Counted from the stretch's first letter, positions 7,627 through 14,908 are shown. The stretch: DNA of 18,223 nt from Belnapia sp. (GCA_028291445.1 JAQGIA010000387.1:1-18223), one strand, 5' to 3'. A program made the numbers and translations. The notes: generated by a model from the letters alone, not told the origin.

Positions 7627-8194
7627 AAGGCCTGCCTTGACCCATGCATCGGAGATTTTTTCGTGGCTGGCATCGAAGGCGTGACGATATCGCAACAATC
7701 CATGCTGCGCAGCCATAAAATGATCGAATCAAAAAAGAACCGATATCGATCCGTCTGGCTTGGGCGTCGGATACGCCAGGAGGCGTCAGCTATGGCCGCC
7801 TGCCACCACCGAGGCGGTCCGCTTATCCGGCCCCGGCGTACTGGCAGCCGGCGGCCCGGCCACCGGGGAGGCGCTGAAGCTTCGGCATTTCCGCCCTGCA
7901 GCGATCGGTGCCGATGGAACAATGGCCGTGGCAGCGGCAGGCGTTGGGATCCGCGTCAATTGGACTTTTGAATCGCCAGCCAGCCGCAGCGCGTCGGTCC
8001 GGACACCATCGAACCGCGGCACTGCGGTGGTCAGGATCAAATCAAGGACGTTGCGCCCCAGCACCAAGCAAACCCAGCTTCGAACGAGCGGTATTGGGTG
8101 TCGCACCGCATTTCGGCGGCTATGGATAAATAACGCCTGGGTGCAAGGCCATGCCTGTAACGACGCAAGCTTTCGAGGATGGCTCCGCTGCGGG
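7627..8194. other. Gene-poor gap between acetyltransferase and TPR genes
   Basis: About 570 bases hold no confident gene. Bases 7700-7750 are AT-rich and probably carry the promoter of the TPR-led cassette on the minus strand; no clean hexamer pair was found. A textbook ribosome binding site AGGAGG (7779-7784) sits 8 bases before ATG 7792, but the 59-codon frame it opens is Arg/Gly-rich and unlike a real protein. Bases 7780-8080 show GC-rich third positions shared by one plus frame and one minus frame, with plausible peptides on both. This may be a decayed gene, but I cannot choose the strand or name it. Confidence 0.5.
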
Positions 8195-8839
8195 TCAGCG
8201 TGGCAAGCATGGCGGGGCCAGTGGTCGGGCCGGGACCCCGCCGACCCGCATCCCCGCCCGGACATCCGCCACCACCCCCGCTCCGGTGCCGATCACCGCA
8301 TCCTCGCCGATCGTCACATAGGGCCGGCAGGCGGCCCCTGCCCCCACGAGGGCTCGCGCCCCGACGCGGACGCCGCCGCTCAGCGCCGCACCGGGGCCGA
8401 TATGCGCGCCCTCCCCCACCACCGTGTCATGCTCGGCGATGGCGCCGGTATTGATGATGGCCAGGCGCCCGACCCGCACCAGGGCCCCGAGCACCGCTCG
8501 CGGCAGCACCACCGTACCGGGGCCGAGTTGGGCGCTGCGGGCCATGATGGCCGAGGGGTGGACCAGCGCCGGCAGGGTAAAGCCCAAAGTTTCCAGCCGG
8601 ATGGCAGCGGCCAAGCGCGCGCCATTGTCGCCGATGGCGATGCAGGCCAGCCGGACCCCACCGGCGAACAGGCCCGGCAGGATCGCCTCATCGCCCAGCA
8701 CCGGCACGCCGAGCATGGCGCGGGGAGTGGGGTCGCGGTCGACCAGCCCGGCCAGGACATAACCGGGCAGGTCGTGCAGCAGCTCGATCAAGGCGCGGCC
8801 ATGACCGCCGGCCCCCAGGATCAGCAGCGGCTCGGGCAT
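8195..8839 (-). CDS. NeuD/PglD-family sugar O-/N-acetyltransferase (left-handed beta-helix)
   Basis: This is a 214-residue protein from ATG 8837-8839, with AAGGA about 8-9 bases upstream. The N-terminal Rossmann-like PglD_N domain begins PLLILGAGGHGRALIELL (4-21) and continues with IAIGDNGARLAAA (67-79). From about residue 94 there are hexapeptide repeats (HPSAIMARSAQLGPGTVVLP, VGEGAHIGPGAALSGGVRVG, IGEDAVIGTGAGVV). The INTGAIAEHD segment carries the conserved catalytic His (H137). It ends with GGVPARPL, typical of the family. Known members use acetyl-CoA to acetylate sialic acid (NeuD) or UDP-4-amino sugars (PglD). The length matches the family, and the exact sugar is not determinable. It is the last gene of a minus-strand run and may serve the glycan cassette downstream, but a 570-base gap separates them. 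Confidence 0.87.
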   Translation of the reverse strand: MPEPLLILGAGGHGRALIELLHDLPGYVLAGLVDRDPTPRAMLGVPVLGDEAILPGLFAGGVRLACIAIGDNGARLAAAIRLETLGFTLPALVHPSAIMARSAQLGPGTVVLPRAVLGALVRVGRLAIINTGAIAEHDTVVGEGAHIGPGAALSGGVRVGARALVGAGAACRPYVTIGEDAVIGTGAGVVADVRAGMRVGGVPARPLAPPCLPR

Positions 8840-8901
8840 GATGGCGGTCCTTCGGGGATCGGCGGGCAGCTTGGCATGGCTGCCCGGTGGGCCAAAGGGC
8901 G

Positions 8902-9339
8902 CTAGAAGGGCAGGCGCAACTGGCCGCCCGGCGAGGGCAGCCATTCGGTGCCAGGCGCGGGACGGCGATCGGGCGCCGGGTCTGCGCGGCTAAAGCTCTC
9001 GCCCTGAAACAGCTCGGGGGCGGTTGGCAGGCCGAGCAAGAATTGTGGCCGGGGCTGGCGGTCGGCCAGCGGTCGTTGGACGGCGCTGCTCGGCACCGGG
9101 GCCGGCTCCAGCCCCGGGATGCGGGATGGCGGGGCGGGCCCGTCGATCGCTGGCGGCGGCGGGGCGGGCGGCGGTGGGGTCTCGGCGACTCGCGGGCTGG
9201 TCTTCGGCGGGCGGTGGCGAGCCGGCGGACGCGGCTTGGTGGTGCGCGGCTTGGTGGTGCGCGGCTCCTGGGCAGCTGCCGCGGGCGCCACCAGGGAGGC
9301 GAGGCCAAGCAGCCAGAGGCGTCGGGCGATCCTGTCCAT
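8902..9339 (-). CDS. Pro-rich secreted protein of unknown function
   Basis: A 145-residue protein with an N-terminal signal peptide: MDRIARR, then a hydrophobic run LWLLGLASLVAPAAAA ending AQE, so cleavage is near residue 23. The mature part is dominated by Pro, Arg, Thr and Ala, with TTKPR repeated twice near residues 28-37 and a PPPPAPPPP tract. The C-terminus is more varied (FLLGLPTAPELF, then LPSPGGQLRLPF). It has no recognisable catalytic domain. A periplasmic or envelope spacer role is plausible from composition only. It lies 43 bases after the ApbA/PanE-type gene and 62 bases before the acetyltransferase start, in the same direction, so co-transcription is likely. The compositional bias allows long open frames on other strands, but the signal peptide and spacing favour this one. 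Confidence 0.65.
   Translation of the reverse strand: MDRIARRLWLLGLASLVAPAAAAQEPRTTKPRTTKPRPPARHRPPKTSPRVAETPPPPAPPPPAIDGPAPPSRIPGLEPAPVPSSAVQRPLADRQPRPQFLLGLPTAPELFQGESFSRADPAPDRRPAPGTEWLPSPGGQLRLPF
9231..9266. repeat. 15-bp tandem repeat, about 2.4 copies
   Basis: The unit GCGGCTTGGTGGTGC occurs at 9231-9245 and 9246-9260, followed by a partial GCGGCT at 9261-9266. It is in frame inside the Pro-rich secreted protein and encodes the doubled TTKPR motif. Copy number could vary without frameshift because the unit is five codons long. Confidence 0.85.
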
Positions 9340-9382
9340 GCTGTAGAGACGCTTCAGGGCCGTTGCGGTTCAGTGCGACAAG

Positions 9383-10390
9383 TCAGGCAAGGCCGGGGGT
9401 CCGCAAGCCCGCGGCCAGCAGCCGGGTCAGCCCATGGATGCCGGCCAGCGCCGGCGCCGGTTGGCCAAGATGCGCCGCCAGTTCCACCAGCCCGCCCAGC
9501 ACCGGGCCGAGTTCCAGCGCACGGCCGGCCTCCAGATCCTGCAACATGGAGGTGCGGAAAGCGCCCAGCCGGCGGGTAACGGCGATGCGCTCGGCGATGG
9601 CGGTAGCGCCGGGGGTGCCCGGGGCACCGATCAGCGGCAGGCCGATGCGGTCGCCGATGGCAGCCATCTCGGCCATCATCGCCTCGACCAGGCCCCGCAC
9701 CCCCGCATCCTCCAGCATGGCCTGCATATCCGCCCGGCAGAGCGCGCTCAGCGGGTTCATGGTGCAATTGCCCCAGAGCTTCAGCCAGACCTCGCGGCGG
9801 ATATCGCCCACCGTCTCGGCCGGAACGCCGCCGGCCCGCAGCGCGGCGACCAGCCCGGCCAGCGCCGCCGGGTGCCGGCCGGAAGGGTCGCCGAGCAGCA
9901 TCCGGTCCTGCTTCATCAGCCGGATGGTGCCCGGCGCCGGGGTGCTGGCGCCGACATGGGCGACGCCGCCGAGCAGATGCGCGGGCGGGATGGCAGCGGC
10001 CAGGGCGCCACCGGGATCGATGGCTGGCAGCACCAACCCTTCGGCCGGGCCGCCGAAGCCCTGGAAGAACCACCAGGGAATGCCGTTCTGCACCGGCACC
10101 ACCAGGGTTTCCGGTCCGCGCAACCGCTGGATCAGCGGCAAGGCGGCGGGCAGGTCCTGGCCTTTCAGCCCGAGCAACAGGATATCGGCACCGGCTAGCG
10201 CCGCAGGGTCATCCGTGGCCTGGACTGGAAAGACCTCACGCCGCTCGCCGTCGAGCAAGGTCAGGCCCCGGTCGCGCAGGGCGGCGAGGCTGGCGCCGCG
10301 GGCGAGGATGCCGATGGGCAAGCCGCCCCGGGCCAGGCCGGCGGCCAGCCAGCCGCCGACCGCGCCGGCACCGAGGATGGTGACGCGCAT
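9383..10390 (-). CDS. Ketopantoate reductase-family (ApbA/PanE) NADPH-dependent reductase
   Basis: This 335-residue protein begins MRVTILGAGAVGGWLAAGLA, the GxGxxG dinucleotide-binding turn at 7-12. Family residues are present: N102 in VQNGI, K204 in EVWLKLWGNCTMNPLSAL, S281 in FRTSMLQDLEAGRALE and E293. These match the substrate-binding and catalytic positions of E. coli PanE. The family reduces 2-dehydropantoate to pantoate for coenzyme A synthesis. However, the NGIPWWFF segment (102-109) and length (about 30 residues longer than E. coli PanE) fit a subgroup of ApbA-like reductases whose substrates may differ, so I give no gene symbol. It starts four bases after the stop of the methyltransferase gene, indicating one operon. 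Confidence 0.85.
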   Translation of the reverse strand: MRVTILGAGAVGGWLAAGLARGGLPIGILARGASLAALRDRGLTLLDGERREVFPVQATDDPAALAGADILLLGLKGQDLPAALPLIQRLRGPETLVVPVQNGIPWWFFQGFGGPAEGLVLPAIDPGGALAAAIPPAHLLGGVAHVGASTPAPGTIRLMKQDRMLLGDPSGRHPAALAGLVAALRAGGVPAETVGDIRREVWLKLWGNCTMNPLSALCRADMQAMLEDAGVRGLVEAMMAEMAAIGDRIGLPLIGAPGTPGATAIAERIAVTRRLGAFRTSMLQDLEAGRALELGPVLGGLVELAAHLGQPAPALAGIHGLTRLLAAGLRTPGLA

Positions 10391-10394
10391 GCTA

Positions 10395-11099
10395 TCAGGC
10401 GAGGCGGCGGATATGGATGAAGAGCCAGTGTTCGCCGCCGTCGAGCGTTACCTCGGCATGGGGCAATTCGGCGGCGACGTCATGCTCGATGCCGGGCCGC
10501 CAGATCACCAGCCGATCGCCGCGGCGCTCGATGTTCCATTGGTGGAAGCCCTGGTAGCCCTCGATCACCGCCTCGTTGACGATGGTGTCGATGCGGAAGG
10601 TGGCGCCAGGCTTCAGCACGGTGAGCGCGCCGCGGATGACCTTCATCGGGTCGTAGCAGTGGTCGAGCGCGTTGCGCATATGGGCAAAGTCGATGGAGGC
10701 TGGGGGGAAGATGCTGGCAAGGTCCTCGGCATGGCCCGGGCGGGTCGGGACCGGGGCGCGCAGCCCGGCCTCGGCCAGGATGGCGGCGTAATCCTCGGCC
10801 AGGGCGTCGATCGGCACGACGTTCAGCCGCCGGCCCTCGAATTTCCAGCCGACCGAGGAGACCGGGCCGGCGGCGATGTCGAGCAGCACCGCCTCATCGA
10901 GCGGAGCGGTGACGATGCGGGCGATGAAGGCCGGATGGATCTCGGCCTCCGGGTTGCAACGGGCGACGATCTCGGCGTGGTAGTCGGGCGGACAGGGCGG
11001 CGTATTGGTCGCCACCATGCGCCAGAATTCCAGCTCGTAGCCCTTGCCCTGGGACCAGGTTTCGGCGATCGCCGCGTCCGAGCCGGGTGTCTGCGCCAA
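10395..11099 (-). CDS. Class I SAM-dependent methyltransferase
   Basis: A 234-residue protein starting at TTG 11097-11099, which has GGGAGCAAGG immediately upstream at suitable distance. The first in-frame ATG is 27 codons later and would cut conserved-looking sequence. Motif I is VLLDIAAGPVSSVGW (71-85), and PIDALAEDY follows at the motif II position. LASIFPPASIDFAHMRNALD (127-146) and ALTVLKPGATFRIDT (158-172) correspond to the later strands of the Rossmann fold. The usual D-x-G-x-G loop is present as DIAAGP, so SAM binding is likely. The substrate is unknown. The gene is four bases upstream of the ApbA/PanE-like reductase and 68 bases downstream of the biotinyl carrier gene, so all three may be one transcript. 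Confidence 0.78.
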   Translation of the reverse strand: MAQTPGSDAAIAETWSQGKGYELEFWRMVATNTPPCPPDYHAEIVARCNPEAEIHPAFIARIVTAPLDEAVLLDIAAGPVSSVGWKFEGRRLNVVPIDALAEDYAAILAEAGLRAPVPTRPGHAEDLASIFPPASIDFAHMRNALDHCYDPMKVIRGALTVLKPGATFRIDTIVNEAVIEGYQGFHQWNIERRGDRLVIWRPGIEHDVAAELPHAEVTLDGGEHWLFIHIRRLA

Positions 11100-11167
11100 G
11101 GCCTTGCTCCCACCGCGTGTGGCGCGAAACTAGCGCAGTGGGATAGGGCGGGGAAAGGTGGGGGGCG

Positions 11168-11392
11168 TCAACCGGCGCGGATCACCAGCAATACGTCGCC
11201 CTCGGCGATGGCCTCGCCTTCCGCCACCAGGATTTCATGCAGGGTGCCGGCCCGGGGAGCGGCAACCGGGATCTCCATCTTCATCGATTCGAGCAGCAGC
11301 AGATCCTCGTCCGCGGCGACCGCATCCCCGGGCTGCTTCAGGATCTTCCAGACGGAGCCGGCAATCTCGGACTTCACGCGGATATCGGCCAT
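11168..11392 (-). CDS. Stand-alone biotinyl-domain protein (biotin carboxyl carrier type, 74 aa)
   Basis: The ATG at 11390-11392 has AAAGGA eight bases upstream and gives 74 residues. The whole protein is one biotinyl domain: IRVKSEIAGSVWKILKQPGD at the front, the biotinylation motif ESMKMEIPV with K38 as acceptor, then the second half with APRAGTLHEILVAEGEAI and DVLLVI. Such domains carry CO2 on biotin in acetyl-CoA or other acyl-CoA carboxylases. Here there is no neighbouring carboxylase or carboxyltransferase gene and no N-terminal extension as in AccB (about 150 residues). It therefore must work with an enzyme encoded elsewhere or have another role. An in-frame upstream extension to 11482 lacks a ribosome binding site and family similarity. 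It is the first gene of the minus-strand run and diverges from the antiporter. Confidence 0.88.
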   Translation of the reverse strand: MADIRVKSEIAGSVWKILKQPGDAVAADEDLLLLESMKMEIPVAAPRAGTLHEILVAEGEAIAEGDVLLVIRAG

Positions 11393-11473
11393 GCGGGGAT
11401 CCTTTCGGTTGGGTTTCCTCGCCACCATTGCAGGCGCACCGGGCCGGCGGTCAACCGGGCTCCGGGCGGCGGC

Positions 11474-11493
11474 GCCGGCCAATAAACGCCGGC
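11474..11493. repeat. Inverted repeat GCCGGC-N8-GCCGGC
   Basis: GCCGGC at 11474-11479 and again at 11488-11493 can pair across the eight-base AT-rich spacer CAATAAAC. It lies in the 150-base divergent region between the biotinyl carrier and the antiporter, immediately before a second, longer hairpin. Each half is itself a palindrome, so an operator is possible as well as RNA structure. Confidence 0.45.
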
Positions 11494-11502
11494 AACCGCC
11501 GC

Positions 11503-11527
11503 CAGCCGTGGAATTCCGCCACGGCTG
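11503..11527. repeat. Perfect 9-bp stem-loop just before the antiporter start
   Basis: CAGCCGTGG at 11503-11511 pairs exactly with CCACGGCTG at 11519-11527 across a seven-base loop. It ends 15 bases before ATG 11543. No T-run follows, so it is not a classical terminator. Near the start codon it could control access of ribosomes, or as DNA it could bind a regulator. No other ribosome binding site is evident for the antiporter. Confidence 0.55.
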
Positions 11528-11542
11528 CGGCGTTGCTCCCCC

Positions 11543-12787
11543 ATGGACCCTTACATTCTATTGCTCGTCGGCACCGGCGGATTGATCCTGCTGGTGGCCT
11601 GGCTGCCCATGGTGCTGCGCGAACTGCCACTGTCGCTGCCGATGTTCTGCATCGGCGCCGGCTATGCCGTCTTTGCCTTGATCGGCGGCGATACGCCGAA
11701 CCCGCTGGGCTACCCGGCCGCGGCCGAGCGGCTGTGCGAGCTGGTGGTGATCGTCGCCCTGACCGGCGCCGGGCTGAAGCTGGACCGGCCGCTCGCCTGG
11801 CGGGAATGGACGCTGACTTGGCGGCTGCTCGGCATCGCCATGCCGCTATCGATCCTCGGCATCGGGCTGGTCGGGCATTGGCTGCTCGGGCTCGGCACCG
11901 CCGCATCGGTGCTGCTGGGCGGGGCGCTGGCGCCGACCGACCCGGTGCTGGCTTCCGATGTACAGGTCGGCCCACCACGCTCGGGCGAGGAGGATGAGGT
12001 CCGCTTCACCCTGACAGCCGAAGCCGGGCTGAACGATGGGCTGGCCTTCCCCTTCGTCAACCTGGCGGTGGCGGTGGCGCTGGTGGGCACCGATCCGACG
12101 CTCTGGGCCGGGCATTGGCTTGGGGTCGACGTGGCCTGGAAGCTGGTGGCCGGGGTGGCGGCGGGCTGGGGCATCGGCCGGCTGCTGGGCTGGCTGACCT
12201 TCCGCATGCCGAACCGGGCCCGGCTGTCCCGCACCGGGGATGGTTTCGTGGCGCTCGGCGCGACCCTGCTCGCCTATGGGCTGACCGAGCTGGTGCATGG
12301 CTATGGCTTCGTCGCGGTCTTCGTCGCCGCCCTGGCGATGCGCAGCGCCGAGCGGCACCACCGCTACCACGACAGGTTGCACGACTTCGCCGAGCAGACC
12401 GAGCGGCTGCTGATGATGGTGCTACTGGTGCTGTTCGGCGGCGCGCTGGCGGGTGGGCTGCTGGATGGGCTGGGTTGGCCGGCGGTGACCGCGGCGCTGG
12501 TCTTCATCTTCCTGGTGCGGCCGCTGGCGGGGATGGCGGCCATGATCGGCACCACCCAGCCGCTGGCCGAACGCGGCGCCATCGCCTTCTTCGGCATCCG
12601 CGGCCTCGGCAGCTTCTATTACCTGGCCTTCGCCGCCAATGCCGCCCGCTTCCCGGAGATGGCCGAGCTCTGGGCAGTGGTCGGGCTGACCGTGCTGATC
12701 TCGGTCGGGCTGCATGGGGTGACGGTGACGCCGGTGATGCGCCGGCTGGATGCGCGCCGGCGCCGGCAGGGGACGCTGGCGCTGTAG
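11543..12787 (+). CDS. Cation/proton antiporter, CPA1 (NhaP-type) family
   Basis: A 414-residue, strongly hydrophobic protein with about 12 membrane segments, beginning MDPYILLLVGTGGLILLVAW. The core motifs of the sodium/proton exchanger family are visible: LGGALAPTDPVLASDVQVG (about 133-151) and FTLTAEAGLNDGLAFPF (about 162-178), which contains the N-D ion-binding pair. IRGLGSFYYLAFA follows near 350. The family exchanges Na+ or K+ for H+ in the inner membrane to control pH and salt. There is no long cytoplasmic C-terminal regulatory tail, only a short basic end (RRLDARRRRQ). The ATG has no obvious Shine-Dalgarno but is preceded by two inverted repeats. It converges with the SH3b gene, 13 bases from stop to stop. 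Confidence 0.9.
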   Translation: MDPYILLLVGTGGLILLVAWLPMVLRELPLSLPMFCIGAGYAVFALIGGDTPNPLGYPAAAERLCELVVIVALTGAGLKLDRPLAWREWTLTWRLLGIAMPLSILGIGLVGHWLLGLGTAASVLLGGALAPTDPVLASDVQVGPPRSGEEDEVRFTLTAEAGLNDGLAFPFVNLAVAVALVGTDPTLWAGHWLGVDVAWKLVAGVAAGWGIGRLLGWLTFRMPNRARLSRTGDGFVALGATLLAYGLTELVHGYGFVAVFVAALAMRSAERHHRYHDRLHDFAEQTERLLMMVLLVLFGGALAGGLLDGLGWPAVTAALVFIFLVRPLAGMAAMIGTTQPLAERGAIAFFGIRGLGSFYYLAFAANAARFPEMAELWAVVGLTVLISVGLHGVTVTPVMRRLDARRRRQGTLAL

Positions 12788-12800
12788 TGGCTGCCGGCGA

Positions 12801-13979
12801 CTATGGCAGGATGTCGCTCAGCAGATTGCCGTAGATCCAGCCCTCCGGCTGGGCACCGCCGACCTGGATCCAGCCGCCGGGTGCCTGGCCATGCACCCGG
12901 AAGGCTTCGCCGCGCGGGGCAGTGCGGAGAACGGCGGCGCGGGTATCCGGCGCGGCACGAAGATTGGCAGCGCTGCGAACCAGGACGCGCGGCAGGGTTA
13001 CGGCCGGCGGGGCTATCGCGGGAGGTGCCACGACGCGGGCGGGCGGCGCCGGCTCCGGCAGGGTCGCGGCCACAGGCGGTAGGGCCGGAGGAACGACGGC
13101 CGGCGCGACAGCCGGCGCGGCGGGCGGCGCCTTGGCAGAAGGCGAGGCGGCAGTGGGGCGGACGGGCGCCTCGGCTCCGCTCGTTTGGTCCGGCGCTGCA
13201 GTGCCGTTCGGCCCTGCCTGCTGTGGCGCCTCGGCCGGCCCATGGGTCAGGCCGAGCATCAGCCCGACCAGCACCGCGGCTCCGGTCAGCCCGGCCAACG
13301 GCCAGCGCCAGCTGCGGGTGGGCAGCCCGGCCGGTGGAGCGGGCGGCAGGTTGGCCGCCTCCACCCCTGGCCGGGATGGGCGCATCGGCGGGCGGACCAG
13401 CAGCGCACGGCGGACCACTGCGACCCAGCCGTCGCCGCCGGCCAGGCTCAGCGGCGGCAGGCTCGCGAAGGCGGCGGCCAGCCGGCGTTGCAGGTTCAGC
13501 GGCTCACCCGGCAGCATCGCCAGCGTCGCCACCGGCAGATGGCCGGGGAAGATGGCGGCGAAATGCGCCGCATCCAGCCGACGGCGGAAGGCCGCCTCGG
13601 CGGCGGCCGCCGCCGCCTCGGGCACGCCGAGCAGGGCGACGCCGAATTCCGGATGCAGCAGCGCCAGTGGCACCAGCACAGGCGGGCCGGAGGGGTTGGT
13701 CAGGCTGCAATCGGTCAGGCTGACCCAGGCCTCGGGGTCGGGACCGGCCCCTTCGGCGGTCTCCGGGGTGGCGGGCGGTGATGCCGCCTCGGCCGGCGGC
13801 TCGGGCCTCAGGCTGGGCGAAGGCATCACCTGCGTGGCGTCTTGCTCCGAATTCGCATCATCGGGCGCCGCCTGGTGGCGGCGGGGCGGTGCCGGTATCG
13901 GGCCACGGCGCGGCATCGCCTCGGCCCGGGCGCGGGCCGCCGTGGCGAGGCGGTAGCTGGCCTCCGGTTGATCGATCAT
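12801..13979 (-). CDS. Membrane-anchored protein with C-terminal bacterial SH3 domain
   Basis: A 392-residue protein from ATG 13977-13979. A GTG at 14028-14030 would add 17 residues and cannot be excluded, since the purine-rich AAAAGGGG is a little far (13 bases) from the ATG. The N-terminal ~80 residues are Pro/Ala-rich. Residues ~85-195 form a folded domain (LALLHPEFGVALLGVPEA, then FAAIFPGHLPVATLAMLPGE) that I do not recognise. One membrane segment (LAGLTGAAVLVGLMLGL, about 228-244) is followed by a Pro/Ala-rich spacer. The last ~60 residues are an SH3b domain: VRSAANLRAAPDTRAAVLRT, then GWIQV and GWIYGNLL. SH3b domains often bind cell wall. Topology would put the SH3b domain in the periplasm (inference). 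It is downstream of ubiE on the same strand. Confidence 0.78.
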   Translation of the reverse strand: MIDQPEASYRLATAARARAEAMPRRGPIPAPPRRHQAAPDDANSEQDATQVMPSPSLRPEPPAEAASPPATPETAEGAGPDPEAWVSLTDCSLTNPSGPPVLVPLALLHPEFGVALLGVPEAAAAAAEAAFRRRLDAAHFAAIFPGHLPVATLAMLPGEPLNLQRRLAAAFASLPPLSLAGGDGWVAVVRRALLVRPPMRPSRPGVEAANLPPAPPAGLPTRSWRWPLAGLTGAAVLVGLMLGLTHGPAEAPQQAGPNGTAAPDQTSGAEAPVRPTAASPSAKAPPAAPAVAPAVVPPALPPVAATLPEPAPPARVVAPPAIAPPAVTLPRVLVRSAANLRAAPDTRAAVLRTAPRGEAFRVHGQAPGGWIQVGGAQPEGWIYGNLLSDILP

Positions 13980-14098
13980 GGGTCGCGCTGGCCCCTTTTG
14001 CTGCTCGCCTCCGCCGCGCTGCCGCGCCACGAAGCCCCGTTCGCATTAACGTATACTACGGCTCGGGTTGCGGTGCAGCAGGGGTGGCGACGCAGCTC

Positions 14099-14869
14099 CT
14101 ACAGCCGCCAGCCGGTATGGATGGCGACGATGCCGCCCGCCAGGCTCCGATGCGCCACCCGCTCCAGCCCGGCGTCGCGCATCAGCCCGGCCAGCGTCGC
14201 CTGATCGGGGAACATGCGGATGCTCTCGGCCAGGTATTGGTAGCTGGCGGCATCCTGGGCGACGCGGGCGCCAAGGCGCGGCAGCACTTTGAAGGACCAG
14301 GCATCATAGAGCGGCGCCAGGGCGGCGACCTCGACCCGGCTGAATTCCAGGCAGTGGAAGCGCCCGCCGGGGCGCAGCACACGCCGGGCCTCCCGCAGGA
14401 CCGCCGGCTTGTCGGTGCAGTTACGCAGGCCGAAAGCGATCGAGACCTTCTCCACGCTGCGGTCGGGCAGCGGAATATGCTCGGCATCGGCGCAGACGAA
14501 GGCGAGCCCGGCGGCAAGGCCGCGTTCCAGCGCCCGGCCCTGGGCCACCTGGAGCATCGCCGGGTTGATATCGGACAGGATGACCCGCCCGGCGCCCGCC
14601 TCCAGGGCACGGAAGGCGATATCGCCGGTGCCGCCGGCGAGGTCCAGCAAGGCTTCGCGCGGCGACGCTGCAATGGCGGCGACGAAGGCAGATTTCCAGG
14701 CGCGGTGCAGGCCGAGCGACATCAGATCGTTCATCAGGTCGTAGCGCGGGGCAACGCTGTCGAAGACCTCCCGCACCAGGCTGGCCTTGGCGGCGCGCGG
14801 CACCTCGCGGTAGCCGAAGTCGATCGTCTCGGCGCCGGTTGGGCCGGCGGGGGTATTGCTATCGGTCAT
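14099..14869 (-). CDS. ubiE: Ubiquinone/menaquinone biosynthesis C-methyltransferase UbiE
   Basis: A 256-residue protein from ATG 14867-14869, a usual length for UbiE. It contains both family signatures: [17 protein letters not shown] (43-59) and [15 protein letters not shown] (163-177). The SAM-binding motif is [13 protein letters not shown] (74-86), and [11 protein letters not shown] (143-153) is also typical. It transfers a methyl group from SAM to carbon of 2-methoxy-6-polyprenyl-1,4-benzoquinol (ubiquinone pathway) or to demethylmenaquinone, on the cytoplasmic face of the membrane. It diverges from mutM with only 40 bases between start codons. In many alphaproteobacteria ubiE is followed by ubiB; here an SH3b protein follows instead. 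Confidence 0.96.
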   Translation of the reverse strand: MTDSNTPAGPTGAETIDFGYREVPRAAKASLVREVFDSVAPRYDLMNDLMSLGLHRAWKSAFVAAIAASPREALLDLAGGTGDIAFRALEAGAGRVILSDINPAMLQVAQGRALERGLAAGLAFVCADAEHIPLPDRSVEKVSIAFGLRNCTDKPAVLREARRVLRPGGRFHCLEFSRVEVAALAPLYDAWSFKVLPRLGARVAQDAASYQYLAESIRMFPDQATLAGLMRDAGLERVAHRSLAGGIVAIHTGWRL

Positions 14870-14883
14870 GCTGGGGCACCATA

Positions 14884-14908
14884 GGCTCCGCGGGGGTGAC
14901 GCGGAACC
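14884..14908. promoter_or_regulatory. Short divergent control region of ubiE and mutM with inverted repeat
   Basis: Only 40 bases separate the two start codons. They contain GGCTCCGCG (14884-14892) and CGCGGAACC (14900-14908), complementary except at one position, around a seven-base spacer. There is no room for two separate full promoters upstream of the starts, so transcripts must be leaderless or overlap. The inverted repeat may be a shared operator or a hairpin near the mutM start at 14910. Confidence 0.4.

Noticed and set aside
7760..8905. Plus-strand frame of 381 codons
   Set aside because: From 8195 on it is antisense to the NeuD/PglD gene. The first part overlaps the ambiguous gap, has a TTG start without ribosome site, and could not be assigned.
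9024..11585. Very long plus-strand open frame (853 codons)
   Set aside because: It is antisense to the Pro-rich protein, the ApbA/PanE-like reductase, the methyltransferase and the biotinyl carrier, all with recognisable motifs. Its product is Ser/Arg/Pro-rich without domains, as expected from antisense of GC-rich genes.
12922..13956. Plus-strand frame of 344 codons
   Set aside because: It is antisense to the SH3b protein gene. Gly/Ala/Ser-rich composition mirrors the Pro/Ala-rich spacer.
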